This document shows positions 26,431-35,565 of a stretch of 64,000 nucleotides of DNA, one piece after another (the first letter of the stretch is position 1; every line of letters starts with the position of its first letter). Both the position numbers and the translations under genes were made by a program. This stretch comes from Lachnospiraceae bacterium (GTDB lineage Bacteria; Bacillota; Clostridia; Lachnospirales; Lachnospiraceae). Below the pieces are notes generated by a model. The model ran no database searches and was not told the DNA's origin. It saw only the letters and a program-made list of their open reading frames with translations. The stretch covers positions 1-64,000 of the forward strand of contig CABJAM010000014.1 in NCBI GenBank assembly GCA_902363555.1, given 5' to 3'.

Positions 26431-26480
26431 CGGACTTCGTAACAGTTCAGTTCAGCCTGTCTGAACTGTTACCGGACTTC
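26431..26480. repeat. Palindrome with 8-bp flanking direct repeats, copy B
   Basis: GTAACAGTTCAG (26439-26450) and CTGAACTGTTAC (26461-26472) form perfect 12-bp arms around TTCAGCCTGT. Both sides carry the same 8-mer CGGACTTC (26431-26438 and 26473-26480). Same arms as copy A but a different flanking 8-mer, which is what insertion with target duplication would leave. It lies 32 bases upstream of the AraC start, so it may also sit in that promoter. Confidence 0.7.
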
Positions 26481-26558
26481 TTTGAAAATTATCATACCAG
26501 AGGAAAGAAAGATTTACAACAAAAATATTAATTTCAAGCGAATACAGGAATAAAAAGG

Positions 26559-26587
26559 GGAACAATTCGGTTCCTCTGAACTTTTAC
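26559..26587. repeat. Degenerate palindromic element, copy D
   Basis: GGAACAATTCGG (26559-26570) and CTGAACTTTTAC (26576-26587) resemble the arms of copies A and B with several changes. ATAAAA occurs on both sides (from 26550 and from 26588), a possible worn direct repeat. It lies 19 bases before the start of the GH106-like gene. Confidence 0.35.
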
Positions 26588-26606
26588 ATAAAACGGAGGA
26601 GCTTAG

Positions 26607-29240
26607 ATGGCAGAGTTATTATATGATGAAATGAAAGAAGACTGCAGTACGATGTTTTTTGGATTTTCCAAAGATGATACAATAAAGGAGCTTGGGGAGC
26701 GTCTTAAGGAAGTGCGCAGGATTGGAATTCGCCAGATCATTGCCAGTTATAAAACGAATGGGATGGCGCAGGCAAGGGTTGATGCGGCTTATTTTGAAGC
26801 ATTGGACAGGCTGGTTGAGGCCTGCCGGGAAATGGATATGCGCTTCTGGCTGGAAGATTACGCGCCCTTTCCTACCGGCAGCGCCAATGGGGCTTATAAG
26901 GAGGAAGCGTATGCCGAGCTTAATAAGCTGTATATAGATGAACGGCATATGGACATCCACGGGCCGGTGGCGGGCGCAGTCATAAGGATCGACAGCCTTC
27001 AGAACGTGGTTTACGGCAAATCGATGCATCGATTTACAAAGGTTGATCCATCGTGTCGAAGGCGGATCGCTGTGGTGGCGTATGAGCTGCTGGATAATCC
27101 AGTAAATGCGGCGGCTCCGATCCTTAAAGAGGATACCGCGGTTTTACTGGATACTTACGTGGAAAACGGGTTTTTAAAGTGGGATGTTCCGGAGGGGCAG
27201 TGGCGTATTTTTGTGGCTTTTACAACATACGAGTCTTCGGGAAGAGCCTGCTTTATGAACCTTTTAAGCAGGGAGTCCGTGGCTCTTGAAATTGAAAAGG
27301 TCCACAGTCTGCTCTATGACTATCTCAAAGATGAGCTTCAAAAAACATGGATCGGATTTTTCTACGATGAACCGGAAATCGGCAATGCCGGCGGAGAAGC
27401 TGTTTTTGATTTCTTTATGCTGCCGGGGAGGAGAAGCCGTGAAGCTACGGATTGCAACGTCTATGCGTGGAGCCCGGAAATGCCGGAAGAAATGGAAAAG
27501 CGGGATACTGAGTGGCGGCGGAAGCTGCCGTATCTGTGGTATGACGGCGTTGAGGGCTATAAGGATTACCGCTGCCATTATATGGACGCGGTTTCTTCTC
27601 TCGTGCGGGAAAATTATAATGGACAGGTTTATACATTCTGCCAGGAGAGAGGTATCCGCTACATCGGCCATGTGCTGGAGGATGAAAACTGCCATACCCG
27701 TCTGGGCTGCGGTCCGGGTCATTATTTCAGACAGCAGTATTATCAGGATGAAGCCGCTATCGATGTGATCGCCGGACAGATACTGCCGGGCAGAGATCAT
27801 GCAGCGTCCTGGTACGGCGTCGTAAATTCGGACGGGGAATTTTACCACTACGGCCTTGCAAAGCTGGCGTCATCCGAGGCGCATATCAACCCTCTGAAGA
27901 AGAATCGTGCGGCGGCGGAATGCTTTGCCATGTATGGACAGCAGGGGCTGGGGGAACGAAAGTTTCTGCTGGATCATCTGATGATCAACGGTGTGAACCG
28001 GATGCTTTTGGCGGAGCTGCCGGCTTATGAGGCGTCCCATAAATATTCGGGGGCGCTGGTAGATTATACAAATCAGATATGTGCTCTTTTGCGCCGCTGT
28101 AAACCGGTCATTAAAACAGCCATCCTGTATCATGCCGAGGCGGAGTGGCGCGAGGGGGATATGGCGCAGAAATTCCAAAAACCCGGGGCTGTGCTGGCGC
28201 GCAGTCAGATCAGCTATGATATTGTGCCGGCGGATGTATTCACATTTCCGGAACGTTATCTCACAAAGACGGACAGCGGCCTGATCATTAATGAAAATGT
28301 TTACGAGGCTTTGATCATTCCGGCCAGCACGAAGCTTTCCGAAGCCGCAGCCCGGTTTGTGGAGCAAAGTGTTCAGACGGGCTTTCCAGTAATTTTTGTG
28401 GACAAAGTACCGGAAAACGTTAAAGCTTTGGTGGATAGAGCCGCAAATATCCGATGTGTCTCGCTGGGAACGCTTGCCCAGGAGGTAAGCAAAGTCATTG
28501 CGCCGGATATCCGGGTCGATTCTCCCGGGAAGGCCTGGATTCGTTATGCCCATGTGACATCTGGCGGAGAACATTACTTTTTGCTGCATAACGAAGCGCC
28601 ATTGGGTGAAACGGATTGCACGATAGAGATACGGGCGGACCATGAGGTGACATTATGGGACCCGATGACCGGGAAGTGTTTTGTTCCCCGGCAGGAATTA
28701 TCCGGCGGCCGCGTCAAAGTAAGTGTGCATCTTGGAAAATATGAGATGGTGATCCTTCACAGCTCGGAACAGATGCAGACATCCCCGGAGCCCATAAGGA
28801 TCGCGCAGGCGTGTTCCCATGAGGAAGGCTGGGAAATGGAACTGCTGGATGGCCGTATCGTCCGAATGGATGATGGGAAGCTGTCGCGCCCGGAAGACTT
28901 TCTCGGTTATGACTTTTATGGAATGCTTAATTATAAAACCACATTTTATGTGGAGGGAGCCTTGCCAAAGTGGCTGGATCTTGGAAATGTTTCGGACTGC
29001 TGCGAAGTGTTTTTAAATGGAAAAAGTGTGGGCCGGCGGCTGGCCGCGCCCTACCTGTACGATGTCCACGATGCGGTCCGGTCCGGTGCCAACAGTCTGA
29101 CCATACAGGTATATACATGTGCGGGAAATATGAAAAGTACGGCAACTGTTTTCGGAATCCCCATGGACGCGCTGACCGCTGTGCCCTATTCACTTGTAGA
29201 GCCTATGGGAATTACAGGACCTGTAAGGTGGCTGTATTAA
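26607..29240 (+). CDS. GH106-like glycoside hydrolase
   Basis: 877 aa with the layout of the large GH106-like/rhamnosidase-like family: an N-terminal barrel (KEVRRIGIRQI, then FWLEDYAPFPTG), a central GFFYDEPEIG and a conserved HVLEDENCHTRLGCGPGHY segment, SSEAH, and a C-terminal galactose-binding-like sandwich (YKTTFYVEGALPKWLDLG...VFLNGKSVGRR). Acidic catalytic residues probably lie in YDEPE and LEDEN (inference). If GH106 is right it removes alpha-L-rhamnose; a distinct unnamed family is possible. No signal peptide. CGGAGGAG lies before the ATG. First gene of a pair with GH43, divergent from AraC. Confidence 0.6.
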   Translation: MAELLYDEMKEDCSTMFFGFSKDDTIKELGERLKEVRRIGIRQIIASYKTNGMAQARVDAAYFEALDRLVEACREMDMRFWLEDYAPFPTGSANGAYKEEAYAELNKLYIDERHMDIHGPVAGAVIRIDSLQNVVYGKSMHRFTKVDPSCRRRIAVVAYELLDNPVNAAAPILKEDTAVLLDTYVENGFLKWDVPEGQWRIFVAFTTYESSGRACFMNLLSRESVALEIEKVHSLLYDYLKDELQKTWIGFFYDEPEIGNAGGEAVFDFFMLPGRRSREATDCNVYAWSPEMPEEMEKRDTEWRRKLPYLWYDGVEGYKDYRCHYMDAVSSLVRENYNGQVYTFCQERGIRYIGHVLEDENCHTRLGCGPGHYFRQQYYQDEAAIDVIAGQILPGRDHAASWYGVVNSDGEFYHYGLAKLASSEAHINPLKKNRAAAECFAMYGQQGLGERKFLLDHLMINGVNRMLLAELPAYEASHKYSGALVDYTNQICALLRRCKPVIKTAILYHAEAEWREGDMAQKFQKPGAVLARSQISYDIVPADVFTFPERYLTKTDSGLIINENVYEALIIPASTKLSEAAARFVEQSVQTGFPVIFVDKVPENVKALVDRAANIRCVSLGTLAQEVSKVIAPDIRVDSPGKAWIRYAHVTSGGEHYFLLHNEAPLGETDCTIEIRADHEVTLWDPMTGKCFVPRQELSGGRVKVSVHLGKYEMVILHSSEQMQTSPEPIRIAQACSHEEGWEMELLDGRIVRMDDGKLSRPEDFLGYDFYGMLNYKTTFYVEGALPKWLDLGNVSDCCEVFLNGKSVGRRLAAPYLYDVHDAVRSGANSLTIQVYTCAGNMKSTATVFGIPMDALTAVPYSLVEPMGITGPVRWLY

Positions 29241-29268
29241 AATATGAATATCAGTGAGAGGAGTAAGT

Positions 29269-30984
29269 ATGAGTTATTATTGCAACCCATTAAATGTCAA
29301 TTACCGTTACCAGATCCCGAAAAAAACGCCGGACGGACAGCCACAGCCGGTCTGGAGAGAAGCGGCCGATCCGTCGATGATTTATTTTAAAGGCTGTTAC
29401 TATATTTTTGCGTCCATGACGCTGGGCGTATGGGTTTCAAAGGACCTGGCCCACTGGGAGAATCACCGGCTGCCGGAGGAGCTTCCTCTGTACGATTACG
29501 CGCCGGATGTCCGTGTGATGGGGGATTATGTTTATTTTTGCGCATCCAGGATTTTTAAGGATTGCGACCGTTACCGTACAAAAGATATTTTAAATGGACC
29601 TTATGAAAAGATTCCGGGGAATTTTAGCTTCTGGGACCCAAATCTTTTTATTGATGACGATGGCCGCGTTTATTTTTACTGGGGCTGTTCCAATGACGCG
29701 CCGATTTACGGTACGGAGCTTGATCCTGAAACCATGCTTCCTATAGGCGAAACGCAAAGTCTTTTGTACGGTCAGCCTCAGGAGCGGGGATATGAGCGTA
29801 TCGGCGAGGATAATTGCATCAATGCCAAAGAAAAAGAGGACCGTCCTTATATCGAAGGCGCCTGGATGGATAAGCATGACGGAAAATATTATCTTCAATA
29901 TGCTTTTGCCGGAACCGAATATAATACATATGGCGATGGCGTCTATGTGGGCGAAAGCCCGCTGGGGCCCTTTGTACCGCAGAAAAATAATCCTTATTCC
30001 TACCATCCCGGCGGATTTATGCCGGGGGCGGGGCATGGCTCGACGATGGAAGATACATCGGGAAATTTCTGGCATACGGCCACGATGCGGATCAGTTTGA
30101 ATCATACTTTTGAGCGCCGCGTGGGACTTTGGCCGGCAGGATATGACAGTGACGGCGAGCTTTTCTGTAATCAGCGCTTCGGCGACTGGCCAAGGCGGAT
30201 TACAGGCGGTGTACAGGACCCGTGGGAAGAACCGGAATGGATGCTTTTGAGCGAAGGAAAGCATGTGACGGCTTCCTCGGAAGCGGAAGGATATCCAGCC
30301 GCAAACGTTGTCTGTGAAAATGTACAGAATTGGTGGAAACCCGCAAGCCGTGATCGTAAGGAATGGGTGCTCGTGGACCTGGGGAAACAGTATGAGGTAC
30401 ATGCGATACAGATTAATTTTGCGGAGGATCACCTGTACCTTGAGTGCAGGGATGAATCAAAGGGGATTACGAGGTTTATAGAGGATCGGATATTTCCCAT
30501 ACAGTGGCGGCTGATGGGATCGGCCGATGGGAATCTGTGGTTTGTCATTGAAGATAAATCCGATGTCGAAACCGACCTGGCCCATGATTTTATTGTCCGT
30601 GAGAATGGCCTGTATGCGCGTTATCTGAAACTGACGGATATTTGTGTTCCATATGGGCAGATCCCCTGTATCTCAGGACTGCGCGTATTTGGTAAGGGCA
30701 GCGGTCCTAAGCCTGAACCGGCAGATTTTATCGCGGTACGTGTGGGGGATATGGATATGGATATGGTCGTGGAGATTCCCGCGATAAATCCGGCGCCACC
30801 GGAAGCGCGCGCCCTCGGCTATGAGATCTTGTGGGGCCATGCGCCGGATAAGCTCTATCACAGCAGGACGCTGTTTGGAAATCATGTAAATATTGGCGCG
30901 CTGGTCCGGAACGAATCCTATTACATTCGCGTAGACGCCTTTAATGAAAATGGTATTACGCATGGCTGCGTGAGAAAACTGTAA
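29269..30984 (+). CDS. GH43 glycosidase with F5/8-type C domain
   Basis: 571 aa. Five-bladed propeller of family GH43 with the three expected acids: Asp34 (ADPSMIYF), Asp123 (FWDPNLF) and Glu196 (IEGAWM). GPFVPQ and PGAGHGS are also typical. From about residue 340 a discoidin-like sandwich (VTASSEAEGYPAANV...KEWVLVDLGKQYEVHAIQINF) could bind sugar, and a fibronectin-III-like tail follows. Members release arabinose, xylose or galactose; which one cannot be read here. Start at 29269 follows GAGAGGAG. No signal peptide, unusual for a protein with a binding module but consistent with all enzymes of this locus. Confidence 0.88.
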   Translation: MSYYCNPLNVNYRYQIPKKTPDGQPQPVWREAADPSMIYFKGCYYIFASMTLGVWVSKDLAHWENHRLPEELPLYDYAPDVRVMGDYVYFCASRIFKDCDRYRTKDILNGPYEKIPGNFSFWDPNLFIDDDGRVYFYWGCSNDAPIYGTELDPETMLPIGETQSLLYGQPQERGYERIGEDNCINAKEKEDRPYIEGAWMDKHDGKYYLQYAFAGTEYNTYGDGVYVGESPLGPFVPQKNNPYSYHPGGFMPGAGHGSTMEDTSGNFWHTATMRISLNHTFERRVGLWPAGYDSDGELFCNQRFGDWPRRITGGVQDPWEEPEWMLLSEGKHVTASSEAEGYPAANVVCENVQNWWKPASRDRKEWVLVDLGKQYEVHAIQINFAEDHLYLECRDESKGITRFIEDRIFPIQWRLMGSADGNLWFVIEDKSDVETDLAHDFIVRENGLYARYLKLTDICVPYGQIPCISGLRVFGKGSGPKPEPADFIAVRVGDMDMDMVVEIPAINPAPPEARALGYEILWGHAPDKLYHSRTLFGNHVNIGALVRNESYYIRVDAFNENGITHGCVRKL

Positions 30985-30991
30985 AAATGCA

Positions 30992-31052
30992 AGTGCCACC
31001 CGGCGTATTTATGCCGGGATGCACTATATGGGAGTCCGCCCAGGCGGGCTCC
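30992..31052 (+). terminator. Two tandem hairpins after GH43
   Basis: First stem: AGTGC..CCCGGC (30992-31004) with GCCGGG..GCACT (31013-31025). Second stem: GGAGTCCGCC (31031-31040) with GGCGGGCTCC (31043-31052), one G-U pair. They end the GH106-like/GH43 unit and separate it from the response regulator. T-runs are short, so termination may be partial. Confidence 0.55.
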
Positions 31053-31085
31053 GTTTGGCTGTAAAAAAGAGCGGAGGGATTCAAT

Positions 31086-31856
31086 TTGATACTTCTTATT
31101 GTGGATGATGAAAAACTGGCTGTTGAGGGGATCAAGGCAAATGCAGATTTTTCGGCCTATGGGGTTACCCAGGTCCTGGCGGCTTACAGTATGAAACAGG
31201 CCATCCGGGTGATGGAGGAAAATGATGTGGATATCATCCTTTGTGACATTGAGATGCCCAATGGCAGCGGTCTGGATTTTCTGAAATGGGTGAGGGAATA
31301 TAAGCCGGATACAGTGAGCGTGATCTTAACCAGTCACAGCGAGTTCAGATTTGCGCAGCAGGCCGTACATCTGGCCTGTATGGAATATATTTTAAAACCT
31401 GCCACTCCGGATATTCTTGACAGCATACTCTCTCAGGCTGTACGCCGCGTCAGCCAAAATGCATCGGACGCGCAGGCGAAAAAGCTGGGGGAAGCTTATG
31501 TGAATCGGGTTTACGACACTGAAGAAGAAACACCCACCCAGGCGGAACAGGTGCGAAAGTATATTATGGAGCATATCGGAGAAGAGCTTACGCTGGGAGC
31601 ACTGGCCAGCAAGGTATATCTGTCTCAGAACCATCTCATCCGTATCTTTAAAAAACAGTATGGAAAGACGGTGATGGAATATATTACGGACTGCCGTATG
31701 AGTCTGGCGGAAAAACTGCTTAAAGACAGCAGCCTGACGGTCACTGCCATATCCGCCAAAGTGGGTTACCCCAATTATTCTTATTTTTCACAGTGCTTTA
31801 AACGGTACACCGGCTATACGCCCAGCCAGTACCGCAATAAGTTCAGAAATGAGTGA
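31086..31856 (+). CDS. YesN-type response regulator (AraC output)
   Basis: 256 aa: receiver domain with Asp54 (ILCDIEMPNG) as phosphate acceptor and an AraC-type helix-turn-helix C-terminus (LTLGALASKVYLSQNHLIRIF, ending TPSQYRNKF). Such regulators work with YesM-type sensor kinases and switch on sugar importer genes (family knowledge). The start is an unusual TTG at 31086, with GGAGGG 6 bases upstream; no ATG fits the receiver start. It overlaps the kinase remnant by GTGA. Because the kinase gene is broken, this regulator is probably orphaned. Confidence 0.9.
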   Translation: MILLIVDDEKLAVEGIKANADFSAYGVTQVLAAYSMKQAIRVMEENDVDIILCDIEMPNGSGLDFLKWVREYKPDTVSVILTSHSEFRFAQQAVHLACMEYILKPATPDILDSILSQAVRRVSQNASDAQAKKLGEAYVNRVYDTEEETPTQAEQVRKYIMEHIGEELTLGALASKVYLSQNHLIRIFKKQYGKTVMEYITDCRMSLAEKLLKDSSLTVTAISAKVGYPNYSYFSQCFKRYTGYTPSQYRNKFRNE

Positions 31857-32104
31857 TCGATATGAAGCAGGATAAAATAAAAACAGGGTTGTTTCGGAAT
31901 CTGAATTTTCGTCTGGCGCTGGTGATGGCAGCGGTCATTATTCCAATAAATATATTGATGGTCAAAATATCATCGACGATTTACGACCATTATGAGGAGC
32001 AATTGCTGGATTCTTATGGGAACCAGTTAAATATTTATATGGAGGGTATCAACAGGGAGCTTACAAATATGCAGGCCAATAGCTGCTTGTTTCCAGTTCT
32101 TTAA
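31853..32104 (+). pseudogene. YesM-type sensor kinase, N-terminal fragment
   Basis: Only about 78 codons of a kinase remain: cytosolic start, first membrane helix (RLALVMAAVIIPINILMV) and the opening of the extracellular sensor domain (YGNQLNIYMEGINRELTNMQ). YesM-type kinases are normally around 580-600 aa, so the rest of the sensor, HAMP and kinase domains are missing. After NMQANS the reading turns into out-of-frame permease sequence and stops at TAA 32102-32104. Start is GTG 31853 (overlapping the regulator stop) or ATG 31862. Confidence 0.85.
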
Positions 32105-32880
32105 CATCCAATGACGCGCTGATGCGTACCGGCTACCAGTTCTGGCCGGCTCAGTTCAGCCTGGAAGCCTATCGCTATATTGCACGGGAGTGGGCGCAGA
32201 TTGGAAATGCCTATGGGGTGACGGTTCTGGTTACCATAGCGGGAACCGCGGCATCGCTGATTTTAGTATCCATGGCGGGCTATGCTCTGTCTCAAAAAGG
32301 CGTGCCGGGAATGCGCGTGGCCTTTGTGCTGATTCTCATTACCATGCTGTTTAACGGCGGCGTTGTTTCCAGTTATATTATTTATACAAATATGTTTCAC
32401 ATTAAAAATACCATCTGGGCGCTGCTCGTTCCCAACCTTTTACTCAATGGATTTAATGTGGTGCTTGTAAGGAACTTTATGCAGTTTAATATACCCGGAG
32501 AGCTGATCGAGGCGGCCGAGATGGATGGCGCGGGCCCATTTAAAATATACCGTTCGATTGTTGTACCGCTGTCAAAGCCGATTATGGCTACCGTAGGCCT
32601 GCTGTGTGCAGTCGGCTACTGGAATGATTGGACCAATGGTCTGTACTTCGTGGATGATTCCAGACTTTATACGGTACAGCTTTTGTTAAATCAGATGAAT
32701 AATAATGTACAGTATCTGGCCAGCCATTCAGAAATCACATCCGGCGTTCAGCAGCAGCTGCCCAGTGTGTCCATACGTATGGCCATAGCCGTGGTGGGTA
32801 TTCTGCCGATTATTATACTTTATCCATTTTTTCAAAAGTACTTTGAGAAGGGGATCACCATAGGCGCAGTGAAAGGCTGA
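32083..32880 (+). pseudogene. Sugar ABC permease, N-terminally truncated
   Basis: In the frame of the ATG at 32122, the DNA codes for LLVSSSLTSNDALMRTGYQFWP back to an in-frame TAG at 32080. This aligns with LLVSGSLTENNTAIKYGYSFWP of the intact permease at 2824, so the coding region continues right up to the junction with the kinase fragment. The first helix and cytosolic start (about 40 residues) are lost. Everything after is intact: EAAEMDGAGPFKIYRSIV and the ending KYFEKGITIGAVKG. A shortened protein from 32122 without ribosome site and first helix is unlikely to work. It marks where an importer operon was deleted. Confidence 0.85.
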
Positions 32881-32909
32881 GTGCGCCCTCAAAAGGAAAG
32901 GATAATTTT

Positions 32910-35414
32910 ATGTCAGACTATGAAACAGAACATATTCAACGCATAAGAAAAATTGCGCCGGAGTGTATGGTGCTTTTAAAATCAGATGGGAGCTTTCCGC
33001 TTCGTACTGCCGGGAAAATTGCGCTCTACGGCTGTGGCGCGCGGCGGACCTTAAAAGGCGGACGCGGCTCTGCGGATGTGAATGTAAAGTCCTATACAAC
33101 GGTGGAACAGGGGCTTAAAAACGCGGGTTTTGAAATAACAACGGGGTACTGGATGGACGCCTATGAGGATGCGTGGCGGGAAGCGCGCGTTGGTTTTCGG
33201 AGCTGGCTCAAGGAGAAGATTGCCAGGGAAGGCATGGATATGCTTATGGAGAATTTAAGTATTGTTATGCCGGAGCCGGAATATGATATCCCACTGGAAG
33301 GCGAAGGCGATACGGCCGTCTATGTGCTGTCCAGGCTCTGCGGAGAAGTGGTAGACCGTCAGGATGTTCCCGGCGACTTTTTACTGAGCGCCACAGAAAT
33401 CCGGGATATTTTAAGGCTAGAAAAACAGTATGAAAGATTTATGCTTGTGCTCAATACCGGATGTATCGTGGATCTCTCCCCGGTGGCGGATAAGGTTGGC
33501 AATATTTTACTGCTGTCTCAGGTGGGCATGACCATTGGAGATTCACTGGCGGATATACTTTTGGGCCGGTCGTATCCTTCCGGAAAATTGACGGCAACAT
33601 GGGCGTCCAGGGAGGATTATTGCAATATCGGTGAATTTGGCGGCCGGAATGATACCCGTTACAGAGAAGGCATTTATGTGGGATACCGGTATTTTGACTC
33701 AGTAGGAAAAACGCCTTTATTTCCTTTCGGCCACGGGCTGGGATACACAACCTTTTCTGTGACGCCGGGCCCTCTTAAGCTGTGCGGCGCCGAGGTTACA
33801 GTTCCTGTAACTGTGGAAAATACCGGGAGCTTTAAGGGGAAGGAAGTCGTACAACTGTATGTTTCTCTGCCCGGGGAAAGGCTGGACCAGCCCTGGCAGA
33901 CCCTGGCGGCCTTTGAAAAAACAAAGGAGCTTTCACCGGGGGAGAAAACAGAAATCACCCTTCGGTGCCCCATGGAAAGCCTGGTCTCCTCAGATACAAA
34001 AAATCATGTGAGACTTCTGGAAACTGGGCACAATATATTTCGTGCCGGTAACAGCAGCAGACATACAAAAATCGTCGGTATCGTTCACCTTAATGAGAAC
34101 GTCATTATCGAGCAGATTCATTCGGTCGGGGGCGAGACGGATTTTGAGGATTGGAAACCGGATGCTGCGTCCAGGGATGCGGCAGAGGAGTGTTTTACTG
34201 CGCTATCAAAGGATCTGGATAAGGCTTTGGTTGTTGAGCTTTCAGCAGCAGATTTTAAACTGGTTCCTCCCAAAACGCCTGTTCTTGATTCCAAAACGCG
34301 GGCTTTGGTGGAAGGTATGTCGGATGAGGCGCTTGTCTGGCTTTGTACCGGTGATTTTATCGGTGAGGGCAGCAAAAATGTGATCGGGGATGCTGCAATC
34401 ACTGTAGTGGGAGCTGCCGGGGAAACAACCGGTCGCTTTCGGGAAATGGGTGTGCCAAATCTGGTCATGGCAGACGGGCCATCCGGCCTTCGTCTGAGCC
34501 GCGAATACGGCGTTGACGAAAAAGGCGTTTTCCCCATTGAGCCAAAAGAAAACAGTCTTATGGAAATAGAAAATAAGCTGGAGCTGCTCCCAAAAGACAT
34601 GGTAAAGCAGCTTGTGGCGATGCTTCCATCACTTGATGAGGAAGAACGAAAGGGAGAAATCCATGAGCAGAATTGCACGGCCATCCCCATTGCAACAGCT
34701 CTTGCCCAAAGCTGGAATCCGGAAGTGGCAGAGGAATGCGCGGATGTAGTAGCTGAGGAAATGCAGCATTTTGGCATTCATATCTGGCTTGCGCCGGCCA
34801 TGAATATTCAGAGAAATCCCCTATGTGGAAGGACCTTTGAATATTATTCCGAGGACCCTTTCCTCAGTGGGAAAATGGCGGCGGCTCTCACACGAGGCGT
34901 TCAAAGCCGGCCGTCCTGCTGTGTGACCATCAAGCATTTTATATGCAATAATCAGGAGACGAACAGGTTTCGTTCAAACAGTATGGTCAACCAGCGGGCG
35001 CTGCGCGATATCTATGCCCGGGGCTTTGAAATCGTGGTGAAGGAATCACAGCCGTATATATTTATGAGTTCCTACAATTTGTTAAACGGCATACATACAT
35101 CGGAGCGGTACGATCTTTTGGAGACGCTGCTCCGCCAGGAATGGGGCTACCAGGGAACTGTCATGTCCGATTTCCTCACCGGGGATGAAACCTGCGCGGA
35201 TACAACGAATAAATATCGGAAATTTGCTTCAGCCCCAAGTGTGAAAGCAGGAAATGACCTGATGATGCCCGGAGGAAAGGCCCATTATGAGAACATTTTA
35301 AATGCCCTTCAGGGTAAGGATTCCAAGTATCGGCTGACACGTGAAGAACTGGAAAAATGCGCCGCCCGGAATGTGATGCTTGCCTGGAAATTAAGGGGAA
35401 AAAGCTACGAATAA
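32910..35414 (+). CDS. GH3 glycosidase, swapped domain order (second)
   Basis: 834 aa. The protein starts at once with the sandwich domain normally found at the C-terminus (IRKIAPECMVLLKSDGSFPL), then a fibronectin-III-like domain (VENTGSFKGKEVVQLYV, about 300-370), then the barrel (about 450-834) with KHFICNNQE, and the nucleophile in VMSDF (Asp754). No N-terminal extension, unlike the swapped GH3 at 10681. Cytoplasmic. AAAGGAAAGG precedes the ATG. It was probably the enzyme gene of the importer operon that is truncated just upstream. Confidence 0.9.
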   Translation: MSDYETEHIQRIRKIAPECMVLLKSDGSFPLRTAGKIALYGCGARRTLKGGRGSADVNVKSYTTVEQGLKNAGFEITTGYWMDAYEDAWREARVGFRSWLKEKIAREGMDMLMENLSIVMPEPEYDIPLEGEGDTAVYVLSRLCGEVVDRQDVPGDFLLSATEIRDILRLEKQYERFMLVLNTGCIVDLSPVADKVGNILLLSQVGMTIGDSLADILLGRSYPSGKLTATWASREDYCNIGEFGGRNDTRYREGIYVGYRYFDSVGKTPLFPFGHGLGYTTFSVTPGPLKLCGAEVTVPVTVENTGSFKGKEVVQLYVSLPGERLDQPWQTLAAFEKTKELSPGEKTEITLRCPMESLVSSDTKNHVRLLETGHNIFRAGNSSRHTKIVGIVHLNENVIIEQIHSVGGETDFEDWKPDAASRDAAEECFTALSKDLDKALVVELSAADFKLVPPKTPVLDSKTRALVEGMSDEALVWLCTGDFIGEGSKNVIGDAAITVVGAAGETTGRFREMGVPNLVMADGPSGLRLSREYGVDEKGVFPIEPKENSLMEIENKLELLPKDMVKQLVAMLPSLDEEERKGEIHEQNCTAIPIATALAQSWNPEVAEECADVVAEEMQHFGIHIWLAPAMNIQRNPLCGRTFEYYSEDPFLSGKMAAALTRGVQSRPSCCVTIKHFICNNQETNRFRSNSMVNQRALRDIYARGFEIVVKESQPYIFMSSYNLLNGIHTSERYDLLETLLRQEWGYQGTVMSDFLTGDETCADTTNKYRKFASAPSVKAGNDLMMPGGKAHYENILNALQGKDSKYRLTREELEKCAARNVMLAWKLRGKSYE

Positions 35415-35430
35415 AGAAAGGGGAGTAAAA

Positions 35431-35565
35431 ATGTCGATTGTAACAAAACGTATTATCATACTGGCAGTAATTATCATTATTGCGTTTATTTTAGGCCGTC
35501 TCACTATAAGAGCGATTATGAACCTTATGCTGGGCGGAACACTTTTTGGAGGCAATTTCCTGTGA
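35431..35565 (+). CDS. 44-aa membrane peptide
   Basis: Too short for routine gene calling: ATG at 35431 preceded by AAAGAAAGGGGAG, one strong membrane helix (IIILAVIIIIAFIL), then a basic residue pair and a Gly-rich end (MLGGTLFGGNFL). Its stop overlaps the GTG start of the next gene (GTGA), a sign of translational coupling and hence of real translation. No family recognised. It may help to place or stabilise the membrane-anchored hydrolase encoded next. Confidence 0.6.
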   Translation: MSIVTKRIIILAVIIIIAFILGRLTIRAIMNLMLGGTLFGGNFL

